From the NCBI GenBank assembly GCA_024280815.1, contig JAJRPL010000062.1, positions 1 to 5,212 on the forward strand: a DNA stretch of 5,212 nt. Direction: 5' to 3'. The stretch is from Bacteroidota bacterium (GTDB lineage: Bacteria; Bacteroidota; Bacteroidia; Flavobacteriales; Flavobacteriaceae). Made by a program: the position numbers and the translations under genes. This document shows, piece by piece, positions 1 through 3,605 of the stretch. How positions within the stretch are numbered: the first letter of the stretch is position 1; each line of letters begins with the position of its first letter. The notes under the pieces are model-generated. The model worked only from the letters and a program-made list of their open reading frames with translations, did not search any database and was not told the origin of the DNA.

Positions 1-282
1 AGAAAAGGTATAAGAGTGTGTTATCGAAATATGTTTCCCGTCTTTTAAATGTGGTTTTCCGTTATCATTATAGTACAAATCATCATCAGAATAACCCGCT
101 ACTTTTAATAAATGACGTACACTTAAAAATCCGCGTTGATGAAGTTCAGAACGCATTCCGTTAAGACGATTTTGACTGTTTTTAGTTAAAAAAACAGTAT
201 TTAACTCATCAAAAGACTCTGTAATATGCCAAACATAAACAGTAGTGTTTTTTTTGGGATGTATAGTTTTATAAATAGGCAT
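1..282 (-). CDS. 4'-phosphopantetheinyl transferase superfamily protein, N-terminal part (runs off left edge)
   Basis: Read on the minus strand from ATG at 282-280, the frame is open for 94 codons to the window edge, so the C-terminal half is missing. The visible N-terminus is MPIYKTIHPKKNTTVYVWHI. A conserved block follows around residues 47-60 (ELHQRGFLSVRHLLK), and then GKPHLKDGKHISITHS at residues 75-90. The GKP(h)L...hISI(T/S)HS block is typical of Sfp/AcpT-type phosphopantetheinyl transferases, where it contributes to CoA binding. Such enzymes move the 4'-phosphopantetheine arm of CoA onto a serine of acyl- or peptidyl-carrier proteins in the cytoplasm. The metal-binding Asp/Glu motifs of the second half lie outside the window, so activity cannot be judged. 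The gene is divergent from ahcY, with 54 bp between the start codons. The start was chosen because it is the first ATG before the conserved region and lies just downstream of a candidate promoter. Confidence 0.85.
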   Translation of the reverse strand, partial: MPIYKTIHPKKNTTVYVWHITESFDELNTVFLTKNSQNRLNGMRSELHQRGFLSVRHLLKVAGYSDDDLYYNDNGKPHLKDGKHISITHSYTFS

Positions 283-299
283 TAATTTCTCAACTGTAT

Positions 300-327
300 T
301 TTGTATTTTTGCGGTCTAGAATACAAA
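300..327. repeat. Inverted repeat TTTGTATT / AATACAAA in the divergent promoter region
   Basis: A perfect 8-base inverted repeat (300-307 and 320-327) with a 12-base spacer lies at the centre of the 54-bp gap between the divergent PPTase and ahcY starts. It overlaps both candidate -7 boxes. It could be an operator for a dimeric regulator. It could equally result from two facing TAnnTTTG-like boxes in AT-rich DNA. Confidence 0.3.
304..311 (+). promoter_or_regulatory. Candidate Bacteroidota -7 box for ahcY
   Basis: The plus strand reads TATTTTTG, an exact match to TAnnTTTG, ending 25 bases before the ahcY ATG at 337. This implies a leader of roughly 20 nucleotides. The -33 region shows only AT-rich sequence without a clean TTG. 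The leader is too short for a riboswitch. Confidence 0.5.
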
Positions 328-331
328 GATA
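324..331 (-). promoter_or_regulatory. Candidate Bacteroidota -7 box for the phosphopantetheinyl transferase gene
   Basis: The minus strand reads TATCTTTG, an exact match to the Bacteroidota TAnnTTTG -7 consensus, 41 bases before the ATG at 282. No convincing TTG -33 element is seen at the usual spacing upstream, where the sequence already lies inside ahcY codons. The match, its position and its orientation support it; use in the cell is inferred. Confidence 0.4.
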
Positions 332-336
332 AGCAT

Positions 337-1653
337 ATGAGTACAAAAACTACACCTTATGTACCTTTCAAAGTTAAAGATATTTCTTTAGCAGATTGGG
401 GAAGAAAAGAAATTGAATTGGCAGAAGCTGAAATGCCAGGCTTAATGAGTCTTCGAGAAGAGTATAAAGATGAACAACCTTTAAAAGGAGCACGTATTGC
501 AGGATGTCTGCATATGACCATTCAAACAGCCGTTTTGATAGAAACACTAACAGCTTTGGGTGCTGAAGTAACTTGGAGTTCGTGTAATATTTTCTCAACA
601 CAAGATCAAGCCGCAGCAGCTATTGCCGCTACTGGAGTGCCTGTTTATGCTTGGAAAGGGATGAGTGAAGAAGAATTTGACTGGTGTATTGAACAAACTA
701 TATTTTTTGGTGAAGATAGAAAACCATTGAATTTAATTTTAGATGATGGAGGAGATTTAACCAATATGGTATTAGATCGTTATCCTGAATTAGCTGCAGG
801 AATTAACGGATTAAGTGAAGAGACTACTACGGGAGTTCACCGTTTATACGATAGAGTAAAAGCAGGAACTTTACCAATGCCTGCAATTAATGTAAATGAT
901 TCGGTTACTAAATCTAAATTTGATAACAAATATGGTTGTAGAGAATCTGCTGTAGATGCTATTAAAAGAGCAACAGATTTAATGATTGCTGGTAAACGTG
1001 TTACTGTTTGTGGTTATGGAGATGTTGGTAAAGGTACAGCGGCATCTTTTCAAGGAGCTGGAGCAATTGTAACGGTGACAGAAATAGATCCTATTTGTGC
1101 TTTACAAGCAGCAATGGATGGTTTTGAAGTAAAAAAATTAGAAACTGTTATTGGTAATACAGATATTGTAATTACAACCACAGGAAACAAAGACATTGTT
1201 CAAGAGCGTCATTTTAGAGCGTTGAAAGACAAAGCAATTGTATGTAATATAGGTCATTTTGATAATGAAATTGATATGGCTTGGTTAAATGATAATTATG
1301 GAGATACTAAAGTTGTCATTAAGCCACAAGTAGATAAATATACTATTAATGGGAAGGAAGTAATTATTTTGGCAGAAGGACGTTTGGTAAATTTAGGTTG
1401 TGCTACTGGGCATCCTAGTTTTGTAATGAGTAATTCATTCACCAATCAAACCTTAGCTCAAATTGAATTGTGGACGAACCGAGATGCATATGAAAATGAA
1501 GTGTATATGTTACCTAAATATCTAGATGAAAAAGTAGCAAAATTACACTTAAAGAAGATAGGTATTGAACTTACTGAGTTACGTGAAGACCAAGCAGAGT
1601 ATATAGGTGTTGCTGTAGACGGACCATATAAACCTGAGCATTATAGATACTAA
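337..1653 (+). CDS. ahcY: Adenosylhomocysteinase (S-adenosyl-L-homocysteine hydrolase)
   Basis: This cytoplasmic NAD-dependent enzyme splits S-adenosylhomocysteine into adenosine and homocysteine, removing the product that inhibits methyltransferases. The 438-residue length fits the short bacterial/eukaryotic form without the roughly 40-residue insertion seen in some bacteria. The expected catalytic residues are present at a constant offset of +6 from the human enzyme in the core: D137, E162, K192, D196, N197, C201 and H307. H59 matches human H55. The NVNDSVTKSKFDN block is at 185-197 and the NAD-binding GYGDVGKG loop at 226-233. The C-terminus PYKPEHYRY carries K432 and Y436, which reach into the partner subunit's NAD site in this family. 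The start at 337 is chosen over an upstream in-frame TTG at 301, because MSTKT...PYVPFKVKDISLADWGRKEIELAEAEMPG is the usual family N-terminus and the upstream codons overlap the promoter. A terminator follows directly, so the gene is probably monocistronic. Confidence 0.98.
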   Translation: MSTKTTPYVPFKVKDISLADWGRKEIELAEAEMPGLMSLREEYKDEQPLKGARIAGCLHMTIQTAVLIETLTALGAEVTWSSCNIFSTQDQAAAAIAATGVPVYAWKGMSEEEFDWCIEQTIFFGEDRKPLNLILDDGGDLTNMVLDRYPELAAGINGLSEETTTGVHRLYDRVKAGTLPMPAINVNDSVTKSKFDNKYGCRESAVDAIKRATDLMIAGKRVTVCGYGDVGKGTAASFQGAGAIVTVTEIDPICALQAAMDGFEVKKLETVIGNTDIVITTTGNKDIVQERHFRALKDKAIVCNIGHFDNEIDMAWLNDNYGDTKVVIKPQVDKYTINGKEVIILAEGRLVNLGCATGHPSFVMSNSFTNQTLAQIELWTNRDAYENEVYMLPKYLDEKVAKLHLKKIGIELTELREDQAEYIGVAVDGPYKPEHYRY

Positions 1654-1662
1654 ACTTTAATT

Positions 1663-1686
1663 AACCTGTAAGTTTTACAGGTTTTT
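1663..1686 (+). terminator. Intrinsic terminator after ahcY
   Basis: A perfect 9-bp stem (AACCTGTAA at 1663-1671 with TTACAGGTT at 1675-1683) and a 3-base loop run into a T-tract through 1686. It starts 10 bases after the ahcY stop and isolates ahcY from the stress-protein gene. Confidence 0.85.
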
Positions 1687-1702
1687 ATCAATTATATTTA
1701 AT

Positions 1703-1710
1703 TACCTTTA
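1703..1710 (+). promoter_or_regulatory. Weak candidate -7 box for the stress-protein gene
   Basis: TACCTTTA matches TAnnTTTG at every fixed base except the last, and lies 13 bases before the ATG at 1724. Because a terminator sits directly upstream, some promoter is expected in 1687-1723. This is the best match seen. No -33 TTG is visible. Confidence 0.25.
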
Positions 1711-1723
1711 CATAAATTTAATT

Positions 1724-2521
1724 ATGAAAAATATTCTTGTACCCTTAGGTTCTAATAGTAATGCAATAAACACATTACAATATGCCATTGATTTTATTGA
1801 AGGTACCAATGCTAAAATAGTTGTTATTAATGTATATGGAGTTGCTAAAGCTGCAGCTACTATGAAAAATATTGATTTTATTTTAGAAAAGGATAGTGAA
1901 AAAGAATTAAAGAAAATTATAAATACTGTTGATAATAAAGGTGTAGAAATAATATCAAAGTCCATAAAAGGTGATATCACAAGTAGTATTGAGCGAATTG
2001 CTAAACAATTGAATGTTGATTTGATTATTTCATCTGCTAAAAGTAACTCTACTAAAGAGTCTGTTTTTTTAGGTAAAGTATCAGGAGGTTTAATTAAAAA
2101 AACAAATTTGCCAGTATTAGTTGTACCAAAAGCATATCAGTATAAACCAATAACAAAGGTATTAATGGCAATTAAATCTGGATTAATTTCATCACCAGAT
2201 GTGCTAAGCCCTTTAAAGAAAATTTTAGCAAAAACGAAAGCTAATTTAAATTTATTAAAAGTAACAACACCAACGTTGAAAGATAAAGGAGCTGTTATTG
2301 ATAAAGAATTAGAAAGCTTAGTTTCAAATGTTATTGCTACTGAAAATGGCACTATTTTTCAAGCAGTTTTAGAGCACTTGCATACTGCTAACCCTGATTT
2401 AATTTGTGTTATTAGAAGAAAAAGAGGTTTTTTTAAACGTCTTTGGGAAAAAAACAAAGTGTATAAAAAAGATTTTCAAAGTAAAGTACCATTACTTGTT
2501 TTAAAGGGAGCTTTTGAATAA
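1724..2521 (+). CDS. Tandem-domain universal stress protein (UspA superfamily)
   Basis: This 265-residue protein has two Usp-like alpha/beta domains, a common layout in Bacteroidota. Domain 1 covers about residues 1-137, starting MKNILVPLGS and ending in the core strand PVLVVPK (130-136). Domain 2 covers about 143-262, starting TKVLMAIKSG and ending VPLLVLKG (255-262). In domain 1 the usual ATP-loop signature G-x2-G-x9-G-(S/T) reads S104-x2-S107-x9-G117-K118: two glycines and the hydroxyl residue are lost. Domain 2 has no recognisable loop. The protein is therefore probably of the non-ATP-binding type, and its partner is unknown. There is no signal peptide or membrane segment, so it should be cytoplasmic. 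The ATG at 1724 gives the canonical first beta strand and has an AT-rich leader typical of the phylum. No terminator follows; the tRNA-derived repeat begins at the last two bases of the stop codon, so this gene probably leads a transcript into the tRNA region. Confidence 0.85.
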   Translation: MKNILVPLGSNSNAINTLQYAIDFIEGTNAKIVVINVYGVAKAAATMKNIDFILEKDSEKELKKIINTVDNKGVEIISKSIKGDITSSIERIAKQLNVDLIISSAKSNSTKESVFLGKVSGGLIKKTNLPVLVVPKAYQYKPITKVLMAIKSGLISSPDVLSPLKKILAKTKANLNLLKVTTPTLKDKGAVIDKELESLVSNVIATENGTIFQAVLEHLHTANPDLICVIRRKRGFFKRLWEKNKVYKKDFQSKVPLLVLKGAFE

Positions 2522-2551
2522 AATAATTTGGGGGATTAGCTCAGTTGGCTA
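2520..2551 (+). repeat. Left copy of a 32-bp perfect direct repeat flanking the nuclease cassette
   Basis: These bases are identical to 2824-2855. They comprise 10 bases of upstream flank (AAAATAATTT) and the first 22 bases of tRNA-Ala. The bases on either side differ (T2519/A2823 and C2552/G2856). The copy begins inside the stress-protein stop codon, so this is probably the original chromosomal junction. Homology resumes after the palindrome at 2585-2590 (GAGCGT, equal to 2856-2861), giving 38 bases in all. Confidence 0.95.
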
Positions 2552-2590
2552 CCCGCCCGAACGTACCTTTTCGGTACGGGCGGGGAGCGT
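2530..2590 (+). pseudogene. Truncated, interrupted 5' fragment of tRNA-Ala
   Basis: Bases 2530-2551 equal tRNA-Ala positions 1-21 (acceptor 5' strand, first D-stem strand and D-loop). Bases 2585-2590 (GAGCGT) equal the second D-stem strand and the next two positions. A 33-base palindrome is inserted exactly between them, within the D-loop. Nothing corresponding to the anticodon arm, T arm or acceptor 3' strand follows, so it cannot be a tRNA. The D-stem GCTC/GAGC (2539-2542 with 2585-2588) can still pair around the palindrome. Confidence 0.85.
2552..2584 (+). repeat. GC-rich imperfect palindrome (hairpin) inside the tRNA fragment
   Basis: The outer stem CCCGCCC (2552-2558) pairs with GGGCGGG (2578-2584), and the inner stem GTACC (2563-2567) with GGTAC (2573-2577). 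There is a 4-base 5' bulge (GAAC) and a TTTTC loop. The composition is strikingly GC-rich for this AT-rich window. No T-run follows on either strand, so it is not an intrinsic terminator. It ends 16 bases before the nuclease ATG and may affect translation, or it may be a recognition hairpin for mobility. Both roles are inferred. Confidence 0.85.
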
Positions 2591-2600
2591 AAAAGTAGAG

Positions 2601-2843
2601 ATGTATTTTGTTTATATTATATACAGTAGTAAATTTGAAAGGTTTTATGTTGGAATGTCTTCAGATGTAACACAAAGAGTTAAAACTCATAATTCTGGAA
2701 AAGTAAAATCAACTAAAGCCTATATTCCATGGGGGTTGTTTTATTTTGAAAAGTACGCTACTATAACGGAAGCTCGTAAAAGAGAAAAGTATTTAAAATC
2801 AGCAGCAGGTAGAAGATGGAGAAAAAATAATTTGGGGGATTAG
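2601..2843 (+). CDS. Small GIY-YIG nuclease-domain protein of a tRNA-embedded cassette
   Basis: This 80-residue protein is a stand-alone GIY-YIG domain of the small YhbQ/UPF0213-like type, long annotated as 'excinuclease subunit C-like'. The two motif halves are VYI at 4-6 (in MYFVYIIYSS) and YVG at 16-18. R26 and H30-N31 follow, and the helix EARKREKYLKS (57-67) holds the conserved glutamate expected to bind metal, probably E62. Such domains make single- or double-strand DNA cuts; the substrate here is unknown. The ATG at 2601 is chosen because MYFVYII is the family N-terminus. An in-frame TTG at 2514 would force translation through the tRNA fragment and hairpin. The last codons (NNLGD) and the TAG stop are encoded by the right direct repeat, so the gene overlaps the first 10 bases of the intact tRNA. 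Apart from about 10 leader bases, the unique DNA between the repeats is all coding. The gene is likely co-transcribed from the stress-protein side. Confidence 0.88.
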   Translation: MYFVYIIYSSKFERFYVGMSSDVTQRVKTHNSGKVKSTKAYIPWGLFYFEKYATITEARKREKYLKSAAGRRWRKNNLGD

Positions 2844-2855
2844 CTCAGTTGGCTA
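2824..2855 (+). repeat. Right copy of the 32-bp direct repeat
   Basis: Identical to 2520-2551 at an offset of 304 bases. It encodes the nuclease C-terminus in one reading and the 5' part of the functional tRNA-Ala in the other. Homology to the left side continues through GAGCGT (2856-2861) once the palindrome is excluded. Confidence 0.95.
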
Positions 2856-2907
2856 GAGCGTTTGGCTGGCAGCCAAAAGGTCATCGGTTCGACTCCGATA
2901 TTCTCCA
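2834..2907 (+). tRNA. tRNA-Ala, anticodon GGC
   Basis: A full 74-base cloverleaf can be drawn. The acceptor stem is GGGGGAT (2834-2840) with ATTCTCC (2900-2906) and discriminator A2907. The D-stem is GCTC/GAGC, the anticodon stem TTTGG (2861-2865) with CCAAA (2873-2877), the anticodon GGC is at 2868-2870 after T33, the variable region is AGGTC, and the T-arm is ATCGG-TTCGACT-CCGAT. G3 (2836) opposite T70 (2904) gives the G3:U70 wobble that marks alanine tRNAs, which confirms the identity. CCA is not encoded, so it must be added enzymatically. The first 10 bases overlap the nuclease reading frame. The anticodon loop is unusual in that C32-G38 and U33-A37 could also pair. Confidence 0.95.
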
Positions 2908-2910
2908 CAG

Positions 2911-2941
2911 AACCATCTTGTATTAATAAGATGGTTTTTTT
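2911..2941 (+). terminator. Intrinsic terminator after tRNA-Ala
   Basis: A perfect 9-bp stem AACCATCTT (2911-2919) / AAGATGGTT (2928-2936) with an 8-base loop merges into a run of seven T (2935-2941). It starts three bases after the tRNA and closes the stress protein-nuclease-tRNA unit. Confidence 0.9.
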
Positions 2942-2960
2942 AAGTAGTCACAATTTAATT

Positions 2961-3587
2961 ATGAAAAAATATTTTATTCTTAAAGTAAAAGATTTAATAG
3001 AATCTAAAGATGTTTGGGATAAAGCAATTTTATTACAAGATTTTTCCCTCCCATGGAATTCTGAAAAGCCTCAAAAAACTTCTTTTAGAGCACTATATGA
3101 TGATGAGTTTTTATATTTGAGATATGATGTTGAAGAAGAAAATATCAATATTTGTTCAAAAAAAGGTAATAAAAGAGATGTAATAAATTCAGATCGAGTA
3201 GAAATATTTTTTAGAAAAAATGAAAAACTTGACCAATATTATTGTTTAGAAATTGACCCTAACGGATTGGTATTAGATTATGTTGCCTCATATTATAGAA
3301 AATTTGACAGAGATTGGACTTGGCCAAAAAATCAGATGTTTGTAAAGACAAATTCAAATAAAGAAGGTTATAACGTTGATGTGAAAATAAGTTTAGCATC
3401 ATTAAGAAACTTAGGTTTGCTGAATAACAATATTATAGAATCAGGAATATTTAGAGCTGATTGTATAAAGTTGCCTACTGATGATAGTAATGCAGACATT
3501 AAGTGGATTTCATGGGTTAATCCCAAAACAAAAATACCAGATTTTCATGTACCATCTTCTTTTGGTATTTTAGAATTGAAAGAGTAG
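2961..3587 (+). CDS. CBM9-like (carbohydrate-binding family 9-like) domain protein
   Basis: The 208-residue product is made up almost wholly of a CBM9-like beta-sandwich domain. Recognisable blocks are the PW at 31-32, FRALYDDEFLYLRYDV (43-58), DRVEIFF (78-84), the strand pair YYCLEIDPNGLVLD (93-106) and the closing FHVPSSFGILEL (195-206). Homologues are annotated as sugar-binding or as uncharacterised accessory domains of carbohydrate enzymes; the ligand cannot be inferred. No signal peptide is visible (MKKYFILKVKDLIESK is too polar), so the protein is probably cytoplasmic, unusual for a polysaccharide-binding module. The ATG at 2961 is chosen over an in-frame TTG at 2862 inside the tRNA; its leader, AATTTAATT before ATG, is the same as that of the stress-protein gene. 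The start is only 19 bases after the terminator and no clear -7 box is visible there, so its promoter is unresolved. It converges on the GH36-like gene 18 bases away. Confidence 0.75.
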   Translation: MKKYFILKVKDLIESKDVWDKAILLQDFSLPWNSEKPQKTSFRALYDDEFLYLRYDVEEENINICSKKGNKRDVINSDRVEIFFRKNEKLDQYYCLEIDPNGLVLDYVASYYRKFDRDWTWPKNQMFVKTNSNKEGYNVDVKISLASLRNLGLLNNNIIESGIFRADCIKLPTDDSNADIKWISWVNPKTKIPDFHVPSSFGILELKE

Positions 3588-3605
3588 CCTTTATTATTTT
3601 TTAAG
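3588..3605. other. 18-bp convergent intergenic gap without a visible terminator
   Basis: The space between the stop codons of the CBM9-like and GH36-like genes is AT-rich (TTATTATTTTTTAAG). No GC stem precedes a T-run on either strand, so transcripts from the two genes may overlap. Confidence 0.6.

Noticed and set aside
301..336. In-frame TTG start upstream of ahcY adding 12 codons
   Set aside because: The extra codons (MYFCGLEYKDKH) overlap the promoter and are not part of the family N-terminus; the ATG at 337 gives the expected 438 residues.
312..336. SAH riboswitch upstream of ahcY
   Set aside because: The likely leader is only about 20 nucleotides, too short for a known SAH or SAM riboswitch.
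374..601. Minus-strand open frames inside ahcY and the stress-protein gene (374-601, 1708-1980, 2137-2352)
   Set aside because: They are antisense shadows of strong coding genes with no recognisable domains or promoters.
2552..2584. Palindrome as an intrinsic terminator
   Set aside because: No T-run follows the stem on either strand; the next bases are GAGCGTAAAAG on plus and TAGCCAACTG on minus.
2514..2600. Extended nuclease start at an in-frame TTG overlapping the stress-protein end
   Set aside because: The extension would translate the tRNA fragment and the palindrome. MYFVYII from 2601 is the normal GIY-YIG N-terminus. The open frame is noted only as a curiosity.
2861..2877. Alternative tRNA identity (anticodon GCC, glycine)
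   Set aside because: Shifting the anticodon breaks the 7-base loop and the T33 position; G3:U70 supports alanine.
2530..2907. Group I or other self-splicing intron in the tRNA carrying the nuclease
   Set aside because: The interruption lies in the D-loop and not the anticodon loop, the intervening DNA is almost all ORF with no room for a catalytic core, and the tRNA 5' end is duplicated, so splicing is not needed.
2862..2960. Extended CBM9-like start inside the tRNA
   Set aside because: It would translate the tRNA and the terminator; the ATG at 2961 with an AT-rich leader is far more plausible.
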